Assembly (NCBI GenBank): GCA_022843845.1
Contig: JALHMW010000012.1
Span: 1 to 64,000, forward strand
Source of the DNA: Archangium sp.
Lineage (GTDB): Bacteria > Myxococcota > Myxococcia > Myxococcales > Myxococcaceae
Length of the DNA stretch: 64,000 nt
Reading direction: 5' to 3'
The stretch's first letter is position 1, and each line of letters begins with the position of its first letter. The translations under genes and the position numbers were made by a program. Shown here in pieces: positions 44,862 to 55,698 of this stretch. The notes under the pieces are model-generated. The model saw only the letters and a program-made list of their open reading frames with translations. It was not told the DNA's origin and made no database searches.

Positions 44862-46484
44862 ATGAGCCTCCGCGCCTCCTGTTTCGTCCTCGTGCTGGTC
44901 AGTGCCTGTGGGCCAACGCCTGCCCTTCCCGGCCCCGTTCTCGAGACGCCCGATGCAGGCGTGGGCTCGCCGAAGAGCGCGTGGCCGCTCCCGAACCATC
45001 AAGAATGGCTCACCTTCTTCGGCTTCGCTGCGGGCAGTCAGCTCGACGTCGACGGGCTCGACGCGAACGCAGCGAACGAGGTGTACGGCGGGGGCTACGT
45101 GAGGGGCAGCATGCTCGTGACCGACCTCGCGGTCGACGGCACGACGCGAACCCACACCCTCACGGCCGGCACCGGGAAAGACCTGCTGCTCTTCAAGCTC
45201 TCGTCATCAGGCGGCGTCTTGTGGACGCAGCTCATCCCCAGCACGGGCGTCGAGGGCAACGCGTACGACGTGGTGGTCGACCCGGTCGACGACGTCGTCT
45301 ACTCGAGCGGCTCGTTCTCGGGAACGCTGCGCCTCGGCGACCAGCTGTCGCTGAGCTCTGGGTGTGACGAGGGCAGCACGGGCGACAACGCGTACGGGCA
45401 GATGCTGCTGCTCAAACATGATCGGCACGGCGCGCTGCTGTGGTCTGCGCAGTCGAAGTCGTCGGGGCTGGCGGCCGGCGGCAACGAGGTCGCGCTCGAT
45501 CGCGACCGCAACGTCATTCAGAGCGGCACCGCCGGAGCCAGCCCGGCGTGCACGGGCGCGCCCACGTTGAGCATCGGCGGCTTCGAGATCCCCACCGACG
45601 GGCAAGCCGATGCGTGGGCCACGGTGTTCGACCGAACCACCGGGGCGCCCCTGTTCGCGCCGATTCGCGTCGGCGGCTCTGGCTTTCAGCGCGCGCAAGC
45701 TGTCGATGACGGCTCGCTGGCCACTGGCGCTCGGAGCCTGGTGCTCGGCGTCTCATACAAGGGGCCGACGGTGCTGTACTCGCGCACGCGCCCCGAGGTG
45801 CGGCTCGGCACCTCGGCGGACCGGAACGACTGGGACATGGTGGTGGCGAAGTACGACTACCAGGGTGAGCTGCTCTGGCACCGCGCGTTCGGTTCGCCGA
45901 CGGTGGTGGTGACCCAGGGCACGCTGGTGCAGGAGCAGGTCAAGGGCGTCGGGGTCGACTCGCGAGGTGACGTGCTGGTGAGTGGCACGCTGACGGGGCC
46001 CGTCACCATCGACGGGGTGACGTACTCACCAGAGCGGCTCTCACCGCGCGCGCGGACGATGGGGTTCGTCGCGAAGCTGGCGAGCGCCGACGGAGCGCTC
46101 ATCTGGTTCCGGCCCTTCACCGCCGAGACGGGCGTCAACACCTGCTGCGAGCTCGCCGTCGACGAGAACGACGTCACCTCGGTCACCCCGCAGCTCTACG
46201 GCTCGACGTTGTTCGTCGACGGCCAGGCGCCACGCTCGCTCGACAACGGCGGAGCGGAGAAGCTGGGCGTCATCCTTCGCTTCGATCGCGACGGCGTCGC
46301 ACAGCCGGTTCGGAGCCTGGCGACCTTCGTCACGCCAACGACCGCGACGACCACCTCAGAGCTCGCCGTCATGCCGGGGAACATCGTCTTCTGGACCGGT
46401 ACCATCAGCGGCTCGCTCGTGGGCCTGCCGCCGTACGACTCCGGCACGCTCACCCACGACGTCGTCGGCCGCTTCCAGTTCTGA
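44862..46484 (+). CDS. Beta-propeller (SBBP-like) lipoprotein
   Basis: The 540-residue protein has a leader and lipobox (FVLVLVSAC), a PDAG-containing linker, then repeated blades with GGVLWTQLIPS, HGALLWSAQSKSS, QGELLWHRAFGSP and ADGALIWFRPF. These are the LLW-x motifs of SBBP or PQQ-like propellers. It begins 41 bases after the preceding large lipoprotein gene, so the two may share a transcript. A surface role is likely; I see no enzyme motif. Confidence 0.83.
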   Translation: MSLRASCFVLVLVSACGPTPALPGPVLETPDAGVGSPKSAWPLPNHQEWLTFFGFAAGSQLDVDGLDANAANEVYGGGYVRGSMLVTDLAVDGTTRTHTLTAGTGKDLLLFKLSSSGGVLWTQLIPSTGVEGNAYDVVVDPVDDVVYSSGSFSGTLRLGDQLSLSSGCDEGSTGDNAYGQMLLLKHDRHGALLWSAQSKSSGLAAGGNEVALDRDRNVIQSGTAGASPACTGAPTLSIGGFEIPTDGQADAWATVFDRTTGAPLFAPIRVGGSGFQRAQAVDDGSLATGARSLVLGVSYKGPTVLYSRTRPEVRLGTSADRNDWDMVVAKYDYQGELLWHRAFGSPTVVVTQGTLVQEQVKGVGVDSRGDVLVSGTLTGPVTIDGVTYSPERLSPRARTMGFVAKLASADGALIWFRPFTAETGVNTCCELAVDENDVTSVTPQLYGSTLFVDGQAPRSLDNGGAEKLGVILRFDRDGVAQPVRSLATFVTPTTATTTSELAVMPGNIVFWTGTISGSLVGLPPYDSGTLTHDVVGRFQF

Positions 46485-46497
46485 GCCTGGGGCTCGT

Positions 46498-49400
46498 TCA
46501 GCGCGGCTTGAGCCACTCCTGGAGCGGCCGGTATTCCCGCTTCGAGTTGGCCTGCACCTCGAGCGCGCCGACGATCATCCGCGCGGCCTCGAGCGTCGTG
46601 AAGTGCGCCACGCCCTTGAGCAGCGACTCGCGGCGAATCGAGAACGAGTCGGCGATCTCCTTCTTGCCGGCGGTGGTGTTGAACACCAGCGTCACCTCGC
46701 CTGCGTGCACCCGATCGACGATGTGCGGGCTCCCCTCGAGCACCTTGTTCACCTTGAGGCTCTCGACGCCCTTCTTCTCGAGGTACGCGTGAGTGCCGCC
46801 GGTGGCGCAGAGCCCGAAGCCCAGCACCTTCAAGCGACGCGCAAGATCGACCAGGCCCGGCTTGTCGTCGTCCTTCACCGAGACGAACGCGAGCCCACCC
46901 GTCGGCAGCTTCGTGCCCGCCGCCAGCTGCGACTTGGCGAACGCGGCGTCGAGCTTCGAGTCGAGCCCCATCACCTCGCCCGTCGACTTCATCTCAGGCC
47001 CGAGGATGACGTCGGTGTTCGAGAAGCGCGCGAACGGGAAGACGCTCTCTTTCACCGCGACGTGGCGAATCTCGGGATCCTTCGTGAGCCCCTGTGACTT
47101 GAGCGACTTGCCCACCATGCACAGCGACGCGACGCGGGCCATCGCGATGCCCGTCGCCTTCGAGATGAACGGCACCGTGCGGGACGCGCGCGGGTTCACC
47201 TCGAGCACGTAGATGGCCTTGCCCTGCACGGCGAACTGCACGTTCATCAGGCCGACGACTTTGAGCTCCCTCGCGAGCGAGATGCTGATGTCCTTGAGCC
47301 GCTCGATCACGTCCTGGCCGAGCGAGAACGGCGGCATCACGCAGGCCGCGTCGCCCGAGTGAACGCCCGCCTCTTCGACGTGCTCGAGAATGCCTCCGAC
47401 GATGCACGCGCCGGTATCGTCGGCGACGAGATCGAGATCGACCTCGGTCGCGTTGCGCAGGAATCGGTCGACCAGCACCGGGTGCTCCGGTGAGGCCAGC
47501 ACGGCCTCGCGCATGTACCGCTCGAGGTCGGAACGATCGTGCACCACCTCCATCGCCCGGCCACCCAGCACGTACGAGGGCCGCACCATCACCGGGTACC
47601 CGATGACGTCAGCCACGCGGTACGCCTCATCGGGAGAGCGCGCGACGCCGTTCTCGGGCTGCTTGAGCCGCAGCTTCTCGACGAGCTTCGAGAACCGCTC
47701 GCGATCCTCGGCGATGTCGATGGCGTCGGGTGTGGTGCCCAGAATCGGAACGCCCGCAGCCTCGAGCGGCTTCGACAGCTTCAGCGGAGTCTGGCCACCG
47801 AACTGCACGATGACGCCGAGCGGCTTCTCGCGGTGGATGATCTCGAGCACGTCCTCCATGGTGAGCGGCTCGAAGTAGAGGCGGTCCGACGTGTCGTAGT
47901 CGGTCGAGACCGTCTCGGGGTTGCAGTTGACCATGATGGTCTCGTACCCGGCCTCACGGAGCGCGAACGACGCGTGCACGCAGGCGTAGTCGAACTCGAT
48001 GCCCTGCCCGATGCGAATGGGACCCGAGCCGAGAATGACGACCTTCTGGCGGTTGGTCGGCGGCGCTTCGTCTTCTTCTTCGTACGTCGAGTACAGGTAC
48101 GGGGTGTACGCCTCGAACTCGGCCGCGCAGGTGTCGACGCGCTTGTAGACGGGCCGCAACCCCCGCTTCCATCGGTCTTCGCGAACGACCGCTTCCTTCA
48201 CGCCGAACGCGGCCGCGAGCTGCGCGTCGGAGAAGCCGTGCGACTTGGCCAGCTTCAGCTCTGGCGTCGACACCTTCTCGAGCGAGCCCTTCGCGGCCAG
48301 CTCGTTGAACTCGGTCACGAGCGACGCGAGGTGCCGCAGGAACCACGGGTCGATGTTGGTGAGCTCGAAGATGCGCTCGACGGTCCACCCGCGCTGCAGC
48401 GCCTCGAACAAGGCCCACGGACGATCGGGCGTCGGCACCTTCAGCAGCTCGACGAGCTCGGCCTCGGGGCGCTTGTTCGCCTCGGCCTTCGACGGAATCG
48501 CCAGCCGCCCCTGCTCGAGTGAGCGCACGGCCTTGAAGAATGACTCACGGAAGGTGCGGCCGATCGCCATCACCTCGCCGACCGAGCGCATCATCGTGCC
48601 GAGCACCTTCGAGGCGCCCTGGAACTTCTCGAAGTTGAACTTGGGGATCTTGGTGACGACGTAGTCGATGGACGGCTCGAACGACGCCGGCGTGTCGCGG
48701 GTGATGTCGTTCTTGAGCTCGTCGAGCGAATACCCAATGGCCAGCTTGGCGGCGATCTTCGCGATGGGGTACCCGGTGGCCTTCGACGCGAGCGCCGAGG
48801 AGCGGGACACGCGCGGGTTCATCTCGATGACGACCATGCGGCCGGTCTTCGGGTCGATGCCGAACTGCACGTTCGAGCCGCCGGTGTCGACGCCGATCTC
48901 GCGCATGATGGCGATCGAGGCGTCGCGCATGCGCTGGTACTCCTTGTCGGTGAGCGTCTGCGCCGGCGCGACGGTGATGCTGTCACCGGTGTGCACGCCC
49001 ATCGGGTCGAAGTTCTCGATGCTGCAGATGATGACGACGTTGTCCTTCGAGTCGCGTACCACCTCGAGCTCGTATTCCTTCCACCCGAGCACCGACTGAT
49101 CGATCTGCACCTGCTTCACCGGGCTCGCCGCGAGGCCCGACTTCACGATCGTCTCGAATTGCACCTCGTCGTACGCGATGCCGCCGCCGGTGCCGCCGAG
49201 CGTGAAGGCTGGTCGAATGATGGAAGGGAAACCGGTCTCCTTCACGATGGCCCAGGCCTCGTCCATCGTGGTGGCGATGCCGGCCTTCGGCACCTCGAGG
49301 CCGATGCGCTCCATCGCCTCTTTGAAGAGCTTGCGGTCTTCGGCCTTGTTGATGCTCGCGAGCTGGGCGCCGATGAGCTTCACGCCGTACTTCTCGAGCA

Positions 49401-49719
49401 CGCCCGCCTCGGCGAGCGCCTTGGCGAGGTTGAGCGCCGTCTGGCCGCCCATGGTGGGCAGCAGCGAGTCGGGGCGCTCCTGCTCGATGATGCGCGTCGC
49501 CGCCTCCACCGTGATGGGCTCGAGGTACGTGCGGTGCGCGAACTCGGGGTCCGTCATGATGGTGGCGGGGTTCGAGTTGAGGAGCACCACCTCGATGCCC
49601 TCTTCCTTCAACGCCTTCACGGCCTGCGTGCCGGAGTAGTCGAACTCGCACGCCTGCCCGATGACGATGGGACCCGACCCGATGAGGAGCACCTTCTTGA
49701 TGTCGTCGCGACGCGGCAT
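46498..49719 (-). CDS. carB: Carbamoyl-phosphate synthase large subunit
   Basis: The 1073-residue protein has the duplicated ATP-grasp organisation of Car[21 protein letters not shown] at the start of the first half and [20 protein letters not shown] at the second, with [18 protein letters not shown] and [16 protein letters not shown]. The C-terminal methylglyoxal-synthase-like domain senses allosteric effectors. It makes carbamoyl phosphate for arginine and pyrimidine synthesis. carA is not in the window. argF, its user, lies about 6 kb away. Confidence 0.97.
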   Translation of the reverse strand: MPRRDDIKKVLLIGSGPIVIGQACEFDYSGTQAVKALKEEGIEVVLLNSNPATIMTDPEFAHRTYLEPITVEAATRIIEQERPDSLLPTMGGQTALNLAKALAEAGVLEKYGVKLIGAQLASINKAEDRKLFKEAMERIGLEVPKAGIATTMDEAWAIVKETGFPSIIRPAFTLGGTGGGIAYDEVQFETIVKSGLAASPVKQVQIDQSVLGWKEYELEVVRDSKDNVVIICSIENFDPMGVHTGDSITVAPAQTLTDKEYQRMRDASIAIMREIGVDTGGSNVQFGIDPKTGRMVVIEMNPRVSRSSALASKATGYPIAKIAAKLAIGYSLDELKNDITRDTPASFEPSIDYVVTKIPKFNFEKFQGASKVLGTMMRSVGEVMAIGRTFRESFFKAVRSLEQGRLAIPSKAEANKRPEAELVELLKVPTPDRPWALFEALQRGWTVERIFELTNIDPWFLRHLASLVTEFNELAAKGSLEKVSTPELKLAKSHGFSDAQLAAAFGVKEAVVREDRWKRGLRPVYKRVDTCAAEFEAYTPYLYSTYEEEDEAPPTNRQKVVILGSGPIRIGQGIEFDYACVHASFALREAGYETIMVNCNPETVSTDYDTSDRLYFEPLTMEDVLEIIHREKPLGVIVQFGGQTPLKLSKPLEAAGVPILGTTPDAIDIAEDRERFSKLVEKLRLKQPENGVARSPDEAYRVADVIGYPVMVRPSYVLGGRAMEVVHDRSDLERYMREAVLASPEHPVLVDRFLRNATEVDLDLVADDTGACIVGGILEHVEEAGVHSGDAACVMPPFSLGQDVIERLKDISISLARELKVVGLMNVQFAVQGKAIYVLEVNPRASRTVPFISKATGIAMARVASLCMVGKSLKSQGLTKDPEIRHVAVKESVFPFARFSNTDVILGPEMKSTGEVMGLDSKLDAAFAKSQLAAGTKLPTGGLAFVSVKDDDKPGLVDLARRLKVLGFGLCATGGTHAYLEKKGVESLKVNKVLEGSPHIVDRVHAGEVTLVFNTTAGKKEIADSFSIRRESLLKGVAHFTTLEAARMIVGALEVQANSKREYRPLQEWLKPR

Positions 49720-49795
49720 GAGCTGGCGCCTAGCTGAAACCGGCGGCGATCGGGAGCGGTGAGTTCGCTACCTCCCTGCTACATGGGACGGGCTC

Positions 49796-52378
49796 ATGGC
49801 CGCGCCCCGCGTGCACTTCGTCGGCCCCGTCGTCTGCCGCAGCCCGGGCCTGCCGTTCGACCGGGTGAGCCGCTTCTCCGAGGTGCCGCTGGAGCCGGCA
49901 GCGCTCGCGGCCCGCCTCGAGACCGACCGCAGCGCCCTCTGGGACACCCTCGACGACCCGCTGGTGCTCGACGCGTTCGCGACGATGAACCCACAGACGC
50001 TCGGGAACCTGCTGGCGACGAGGCAGGCCGGCCGACACGCCGGCAAGCGGACCTCGGACGTGAAGCGCGACGAGCGAACGCTGTTCAAGTTCCTCACCCG
50101 CTTCGCCAGCCGCAACGACACCACCGGCGCGGCGGGCTCGACCTTCTGGGGCCAGTGGAGCGACGAGGCCATCGCTGCGCGCGTCGTCGCGGGGAAGAAC
50201 CGGCACGAACGGCGCGTGGTGCTCGCGTCGCCCCGTCGCGCGGCGTGGCTGTGGCACCGGGTGCTGGCGAAGCTGGGCCTGCGCCCCGGGACGATCGTGC
50301 TCGCCGGAAGGCTGCGGCTGACCGACGACGGCGTCTGGAATACGGAGTCGCAGAGCCTGTGGCCGCTGGCGCCTGACCCGCTCGCGCTGGTGAGGCAGGT
50401 ACTCGGAAAGGAGGCGGCGCTCGTCGAGGGTGGCGCTGCGCTCGACGCGTTGTTCGAGGCCGGCGTTCTGTCACTCCACGTCCAGGGCACGGATGATCCG
50501 CTCGACGATCTCCTGCGCCTCACCGCCGACCCCGACGTCGCGACGCTCATCGAGCTGCGGTCCGCGTTGGCCCGGGCAAGGGGCGTCGAGGCCGGCGCAG
50601 TCATGGCTCAGACGGAGCAGCTGATCGCGACAATCGCCCCGCTGTCGGCGCTCGATCTCGGCTCGGCGCTCGAGGTCGTGCTCGACGACGTGCTGCTGAA
50701 CGCGCCCTCAGCGGTGCGAGTGTTTCGATCGCCGCGATTCGTTGCGGCAGACGAGTCCTTCCACGACCCCCGTGGTGGAGACGACGTCAGCGCCCCGGCC
50801 GCGATCGTCGACGCGCTCCGGGAGCTCGACGCGCCAGTGCCGCTCTCGACCCTCGACGCGGTGCTCTCGGCCCAGCACGCCCGCGCGCTCCTCGACGCCT
50901 CGGTGTTGCTGCTCGAAGGCGAGACCCCGCTCGACCGCCACGCCCGCCTCGAGGCCCGGTATGCGAGCCAGGTCGGCGCGCTGCTCGCGGCCCGTCTTCC
51001 GTCTCCGCACCGAGAACGGGTCGAGGCGCTGCGCGACGCGTGGCCGCTCGAAGGCTTCGTGCACTCGACGGCCGTCGCGATGGGCCGGCTGACCGAAGCG
51101 CTCGATGGTGCGCCCGTGCGAACGCTGAAGACCGATCGCACCTTCTTCCTGGAAGACACCTCGCGAGACGCCACGCTCGAGCTGGGCACGACGCTGTCGT
51201 CGCGCCTGAAAGACAGCCTCGACGGGTGGTTTCAGCTCGCAGGCTACATCGGCTGGCTCGACGAAAAGCGCGACGCGGCGCTGATGCACTCGGTGCTCCG
51301 GGTCGGCGAGGCGCTGCCGTGGCCGTCGTTCCTGACGAGGCTTCGGGCCGAGCGACGGGCGCGCAAGCGGTTGAGTCTTCCCGCGGCGACAGACGACTTC
51401 TCACCGCTGCGGTTCGTGGCGCGTGACGACGGCCGCGTCGAGCTGTCCATCGCGCAGCTTCCAGACGCCTACCTCGCGTGGGCGCGCGACAAGCGCCTCA
51501 TCACCGAGCTCGACCTCATGCTGTCGGACCGGGACGGCATGGGGCAGTGGGTGGTGAACGAGGCGCACGCGCTGTCGGCCGAAGGGCTCCCGCTGGTGAC
51601 GATGTTCCCGCATGCCCAACCCGTCGAGCGCGTCGAGGCGATGGTCGGGCGCGGCCTGGCGCAGCAGCTCTTCGGCGCGGGCGTGGTGGTGCCTGACGCG
51701 TCGGTACACAGCAAACAGAGCGAAGCCATCTTGCGGGTGCTGGGAGACGCGCGCATCGCGGTGTCTGGCCAGCGCGGGCCGTGGTTCCCGCCGTGGATGA
51801 CAGCCATCGCCGCGAGCAGCGTGGTGATTCGACGCACGACGAAAGGCCTCGAAGCGGTGGTGAACGGCGAGCCGTGTCCCTTCGCGAGCGCCGACTTCTG
51901 CAGCGGCGCCTTCCGCCTCGTCGGGTACCTGCCGGAGGATCTCGGCGACCTCGCGGCGCAGGCGCTCGGCGAAGCCTCTGGACCGATGGGCACCCGGTTT
52001 CGCCCTGACGTCTGCATGGGAGCGCTCACCCTGGCGCGGGCCAGCTTGAGCTTCGACGTCGAGCTCCTCGCTTCATTGGTGCGTGCGAAGGGAGAAGCCG
52101 CGCTGCGCGCCGAGGGCACACGGTTGAGCAACGCGCTCGGGCTGCCTCGTCAGGTGTACCTGAGGCTCGGCGGCAAGCCGTTCCTGGTCGACTGGACCAG
52201 CGTGTTCAGCCTCGAGGTGCTGGTGTCGGAGGTGCGCGGTGCGTCCGGAGTAGCCCACGTCAGCAAGATGGACCCCGCGCCCGCCGCGCTGTGGCTCGAG
52301 CTGCCCGATGGCACCTTCACCAGCGAGCTGCGCTTCATCGCGGCCGTCGACGGGCCCGACTGCCCTCTCGGCCGGTAG
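49796..52378 (+). CDS. Orphan LanB-like protein (lantibiotic dehydratase N-terminal domain)
   Basis: The 860-residue protein resembles the tRNA-dependent glutamylation domain of class I lantibiotic dehydratases. It opens VHFVGPVVCRSPGLPFD, then has TLFKFLTRFASRNDTTG with the paired Arg (102 and 106) expected of the RxxxRxxP/T-G motif. It ends LPRQVYLRLGGKPFLVDWTS, SKMDPAPAALWLELPDG and TSELRFIAAVD, the usual closing strands of that domain. The separate elimination domain (about 250 residues) is missing, as in split LanB or PEARL-type peptide aminoacyl-tRNA ligases. No precursor peptide, cyclase or transporter gene is nearby. The assignment rests on my reading of motifs. Confidence 0.65.
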   Translation: MAAPRVHFVGPVVCRSPGLPFDRVSRFSEVPLEPAALAARLETDRSALWDTLDDPLVLDAFATMNPQTLGNLLATRQAGRHAGKRTSDVKRDERTLFKFLTRFASRNDTTGAAGSTFWGQWSDEAIAARVVAGKNRHERRVVLASPRRAAWLWHRVLAKLGLRPGTIVLAGRLRLTDDGVWNTESQSLWPLAPDPLALVRQVLGKEAALVEGGAALDALFEAGVLSLHVQGTDDPLDDLLRLTADPDVATLIELRSALARARGVEAGAVMAQTEQLIATIAPLSALDLGSALEVVLDDVLLNAPSAVRVFRSPRFVAADESFHDPRGGDDVSAPAAIVDALRELDAPVPLSTLDAVLSAQHARALLDASVLLLEGETPLDRHARLEARYASQVGALLAARLPSPHRERVEALRDAWPLEGFVHSTAVAMGRLTEALDGAPVRTLKTDRTFFLEDTSRDATLELGTTLSSRLKDSLDGWFQLAGYIGWLDEKRDAALMHSVLRVGEALPWPSFLTRLRAERRARKRLSLPAATDDFSPLRFVARDDGRVELSIAQLPDAYLAWARDKRLITELDLMLSDRDGMGQWVVNEAHALSAEGLPLVTMFPHAQPVERVEAMVGRGLAQQLFGAGVVVPDASVHSKQSEAILRVLGDARIAVSGQRGPWFPPWMTAIAASSVVIRRTTKGLEAVVNGEPCPFASADFCSGAFRLVGYLPEDLGDLAAQALGEASGPMGTRFRPDVCMGALTLARASLSFDVELLASLVRAKGEAALRAEGTRLSNALGLPRQVYLRLGGKPFLVDWTSVFSLEVLVSEVRGASGVAHVSKMDPAPAALWLELPDGTFTSELRFIAAVDGPDCPLGR

Positions 52379-52393
52379 GCGCCGCAAATACAA

Positions 52394-52421
52394 AGGGCCC
52401 AGCCATTTCTGGCCGAGCCCT
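52394..52421 (-). terminator. Rho-independent terminator of the cold-shock gene
   Basis: AGGGC at 52394-52398 pairs with GCCCT at 52417-52421, and GCCA at 52402-52405 pairs with TGGC at 52410-52413 around a TTTC loop. On the minus strand the stem is followed by TTTGTATTTG. It lies about 22 bases past the stop of the cold-shock gene. Confidence 0.7.
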
Positions 52422-52443
52422 CTGGATCAAAGTGGAGCTGAGA

Positions 52444-52650
52444 TCAGGCGATCGGACGGACGTTCGCTGCCTGCAGGCCCTTCGGCCCCTTGTTCACGTC
52501 GAACTCGACCTTCTGACCCTCGGCGAGGGTGCGGAAGCCATCAGCGTTGATCGCGGTGTGGTGGCAGAAAACGTCTTCGCCGCCGCCGTCCTGGCTGATG
52601 AATCCAAAACCCTTCGCATCGTTGAACCACTTCACAGTTCCAGTCGCCAT
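52444..52650 (-). CDS. cspA: CspA-family cold-shock protein
   Basis: The 68-residue protein is a single cold-shock domain: [17 protein letters not shown] (RNP1) and [10 protein letters not shown] (RNP2), ending [11 protein letters not shown]. It binds single-stranded RNA or DNA and melts RNA structure. The second RNP has VFCHH where most have VFVHF. The 5' leader up to the divergent gene at 52805 is about 155 bases, room for the long untranslated leader typical of csp genes. Confidence 0.95.
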   Translation of the reverse strand: MATGTVKWFNDAKGFGFISQDGGGEDVFCHHTAINADGFRTLAEGQKVEFDVNKGPKGLQAANVRPIA

Positions 52651-52804
52651 TATCGTGTCTGCTTTCAGTGTTCGGGTTGCATCATGCGACCCGGAGGAGC
52701 GGTTTCCTGCTCGACGAGACGGCTCTACAGGAAGATCGAGGCCGCGTCACCCTGCCGCTCGAGGTTTTCCTAACCGCCCGTGCTCTGACGCTATTGTTGC
52801 CCGT

Positions 52805-54577
52805 GTGAACGACGCGCTGACCTCGCTGGCGGCTCTGGAGGTTGCGTGCGACGAGGGCGTGACGCCCCATCTGGCCCGCCTCGACGAGGCGATCGCGGGG
52901 TCGACCGGGAGCGATCAGTTCGTGCTGGCCCGGGTCCGCGAAGCGCTGGCCATTCATCTTTCTCTGCTGCAGCACCGGCCCGACGCGCTGTGGCCGGTGC
53001 TCTACGCGCATACCGCCTTCGTCGATTCTCCGCGTGCGCGCACGTTCGGCGTCTCGGCCAATGGCCCCGACATGCCGATGTTCGAGCAGGTCGGCCGGTG
53101 GCTGACCGAGCGCAAGCACCTTCACCCCGACACGCCGTGGCTGCGCGCGCTCACGCCGACGACGCCGTGGGGCGAGTCGTTGATCGCCGAGCTGCGAACG
53201 CTCGAGAAGCCGCGAGTCGTCTCGATGACCGACGACGAGGTGCTCCTCGAAGCGGGCGCGACGTTCTTCCGCTGGCGATGGGCGACCGGGAGCGTGACGC
53301 CCGTCGAAGCACCACCTCCAGCCGCAGCCGAGCTCGTCGTGCGCCCGCGTGGCGGAGGCCTCGCCCTCCAACGGGGCAGCGAGCTCACCTGGCTGGTTCA
53401 GCCCGGCTGGTCGATCTCGTCGATCGCGACGAGCCCCACCCGCGTCGCCTGCCTCGCGTGGGATGGCGACGAGGGCATCACCTTCGTCTTCGACCTCGCC
53501 ACCAGACAGCAGCTCGCCTCGCTCGAGGCCTCAGCCACGAACGCGCTCGCGCTCTCACCCGATGGGGCGTGGTTGGCGTGGGGCTCGGGCGACGGCGTCA
53601 CCTCGGCGCGGCACCTCGACTCAGGCGTCCAGGCCGGCGTGAACTCCGGCGCGCCTTCTTCGGTCGCGGTCAGCAGCACCGGCCGGCACCTCGCGGTGGT
53701 GGAAGACGGCGTCGTTCGCGTCGCTCGGCCCAGCGCTCGGCGCCCGCCCCGCCCCTTCGTCACGAGGCCGCTCCCACCGGCCTTCACGCGTGATGGCAGC
53801 GCGCTGCTCCTGGGCCAGTTCGTCCTCGATGGCACCGTCGGCTCCGTGCGGCTCACGCACCGTCACCACGTGCGCGAGTACCTCGAGGGAGGCCCTGCGC
53901 CGTTCGCCCAACGGCTGACCCCGCAGCGGCTCTGCGTCTGCGAGGCGATGGGCACCGAGACCGTCGACCTGACGACAGGCCGGGTGACGTCGTACTCGGG
54001 CGTTTACGCGGCGCGCTTGCATCGCGTGGCGTGGTCGGGAGACGGGCTCACCTTCGCGGTCTGCCGGCATGGGTCCGACACCGTCACGCTCCACTCGCCG
54101 ATGGAAGCGCGCCAGGTGCAGACCTCGGGCCCGCTCGAGGCGCTCGCGCTCGATCAGACGGGCTCGCAGCTCGCCTTGCTCCACGTCGACGGCATGGTCG
54201 AGCTGCAGGCGGGCGGAACACGTCTCCGCAGCTTCCCTGGCGCCACGGGCCTGGCCTTCCTCGCGAACGATCGCGCCATCGCGGTGGGCGGCCGCACCTC
54301 GACCGTCGTGCTCGGGCTCGACGGCACCGAGCGCTGGAGCACGAAAGCGCCCTTCGTCCCCACCGACGCCGTCGCGGCAGGTGTGGAGTGGCGCAGCGGA
54401 TTGCGAGCACCGTCACCCGCCGAGGCCCTCTCGCTCTCGGCAGGTCAGGGACTGGTGGCTGCCTCTGACGGCGCGCGGACCGCCGTGTTTCCCTCGACGA
54501 CGGCGAATTGGGTGCGTTCGCCCTCGACGGGCCTGCTCGCCCACGCCACCACGCTGCTGTCGTGGGAAACCGCGTAG
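52805..54577 (+). CDS. WD40/beta-propeller-like protein, unknown function
   Basis: GTG 52805 gives 590 residues; upstream codons in the frame overlap the cold-shock gene and are not protein-like. The N-terminal 170 residues are helical. From about 200 the chain shows WD-like blades (ACLAWDGDEGITFVFDLATR, ALALSPDGAWLAWGSGDG, RVAWSGDGLTFAVCRHGSD, ALDQTGSQLALLHVDG). There is no signal peptide, so it is probably cytoplasmic. Roles could include scaffolding or kinase partner, but nothing nearby decides. Confidence 0.75.
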   Translation: MNDALTSLAALEVACDEGVTPHLARLDEAIAGSTGSDQFVLARVREALAIHLSLLQHRPDALWPVLYAHTAFVDSPRARTFGVSANGPDMPMFEQVGRWLTERKHLHPDTPWLRALTPTTPWGESLIAELRTLEKPRVVSMTDDEVLLEAGATFFRWRWATGSVTPVEAPPPAAAELVVRPRGGGLALQRGSELTWLVQPGWSISSIATSPTRVACLAWDGDEGITFVFDLATRQQLASLEASATNALALSPDGAWLAWGSGDGVTSARHLDSGVQAGVNSGAPSSVAVSSTGRHLAVVEDGVVRVARPSARRPPRPFVTRPLPPAFTRDGSALLLGQFVLDGTVGSVRLTHRHHVREYLEGGPAPFAQRLTPQRLCVCEAMGTETVDLTTGRVTSYSGVYAARLHRVAWSGDGLTFAVCRHGSDTVTLHSPMEARQVQTSGPLEALALDQTGSQLALLHVDGMVELQAGGTRLRSFPGATGLAFLANDRAIAVGGRTSTVVLGLDGTERWSTKAPFVPTDAVAAGVEWRSGLRAPSPAEALSLSAGQGLVAASDGARTAVFPSTTANWVRSPSTGLLAHATTLLSWETA

Positions 54578-54648
54578 CGAATTGCAAGCAAACAAACCGT
54601 GCGGTCGGGTTGCAGTGGTGAGCCCCTCGGCTTAGGGCGCGTGGAGCA

Positions 54649-55698
54649 ATGACGACGATTCAACTGACCGATCCACAAGCCGCCCCGACATACGCCTCGA
54701 CGCCGTTTCAACGCTTCATCGAGTCGCTCCTCTTCGACCCCCGAGACGCCGTCTTCGTACGCCTGTGGCTGAAGTCGATCGCCCTGGTCTTGCCCGTCAT
54801 CGTGCTCACCTACCTGTACTTCTCGTGGTGGCTGGCGCCGGTGGTGTTCGCGTTTCAGGTCGCGTGGATGGCGCCACCCGTCATCCTGATGCTGCACAAC
54901 ACGATGCACCGGCCGTTCTTCAAGCGGTGGCGCTTCATGAACCGCGTCGTGCCGTACACGATGAGCGGGCTGTTCGGCATTCCCACCGGGTACATGGAGC
55001 ACCACGTGGCGATGCACCACTCCGAGAACAACCTGCGCAGCGACCTCTCGTCGACCATGCGGTACGACCGCGACAACTTCCTGCACTGGCTCCACTACGT
55101 GCTGAAGTTCATGCTCACCACGCAGGTCACGCTGTCGCAGTACCTGGTCAAGAAGGGCCGCGCGCCGTTCGCGATTCGGGCGATCTCGAGCGACCTGGTG
55201 CACATGCTCTGCATGGCGGCGCTGTGCTTCGTGAACTGGCAGGCGACGGTGGTGTGCTTCGTGTTGCCCTACGTCGCGGTTCGCTTCGCGATGATGGCCG
55301 GCAACTGGGGCCAGCACGCCTTCCTCGACCCGTCGCGGCCCGGCGACAGCTACGCGAACAGCATCACGTGCATCAACGCGGCCTACAACGCGCGCTGCTT
55401 CAACGACGGGTACCACATCGGGCACCACGTGAAGCAGAACCGCCACTGGACGGAGCTGCCCCAGGACTTCCTCGAGAACCTCGAGCGCTACCGGAAGGAA
55501 CAGTGCGTCGTCTTTCACGGCGTCGACTTCTTCATGGTGTCGGTGCTGCTGTGGACGAGGCAGTACGGCTTCCTCACGAAGCGCTTCGTGCGCATGCCGG
55601 GTGACGAACGAACCGACGCTGAGATCATGGCCTTCCTCAAGAGCCGCACCCGCGCCATCGCGGATGACGTGCCCGAGGGCCTGGTGGTCAATGCCTGA
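54649..55698 (+). CDS. Membrane fatty-acid desaturase family protein
   Basis: The 349-residue protein has the three histidine boxes of membrane di-iron desaturases: HNTMH, HHVAMHH and, near the C-terminus, HIGHH. Hydrophobic segments lie at about 43-85 and 190-225. It should insert a double bond into an acyl chain or hydroxylate a lipid. GGAG lies upstream of the ATG. The stop overlaps the start of the barstar-like gene by eight bases. Confidence 0.87.
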   Translation: MTTIQLTDPQAAPTYASTPFQRFIESLLFDPRDAVFVRLWLKSIALVLPVIVLTYLYFSWWLAPVVFAFQVAWMAPPVILMLHNTMHRPFFKRWRFMNRVVPYTMSGLFGIPTGYMEHHVAMHHSENNLRSDLSSTMRYDRDNFLHWLHYVLKFMLTTQVTLSQYLVKKGRAPFAIRAISSDLVHMLCMAALCFVNWQATVVCFVLPYVAVRFAMMAGNWGQHAFLDPSRPGDSYANSITCINAAYNARCFNDGYHIGHHVKQNRHWTELPQDFLENLERYRKEQCVVFHGVDFFMVSVLLWTRQYGFLTKRFVRMPGDERTDAEIMAFLKSRTRAIADDVPEGLVVNA

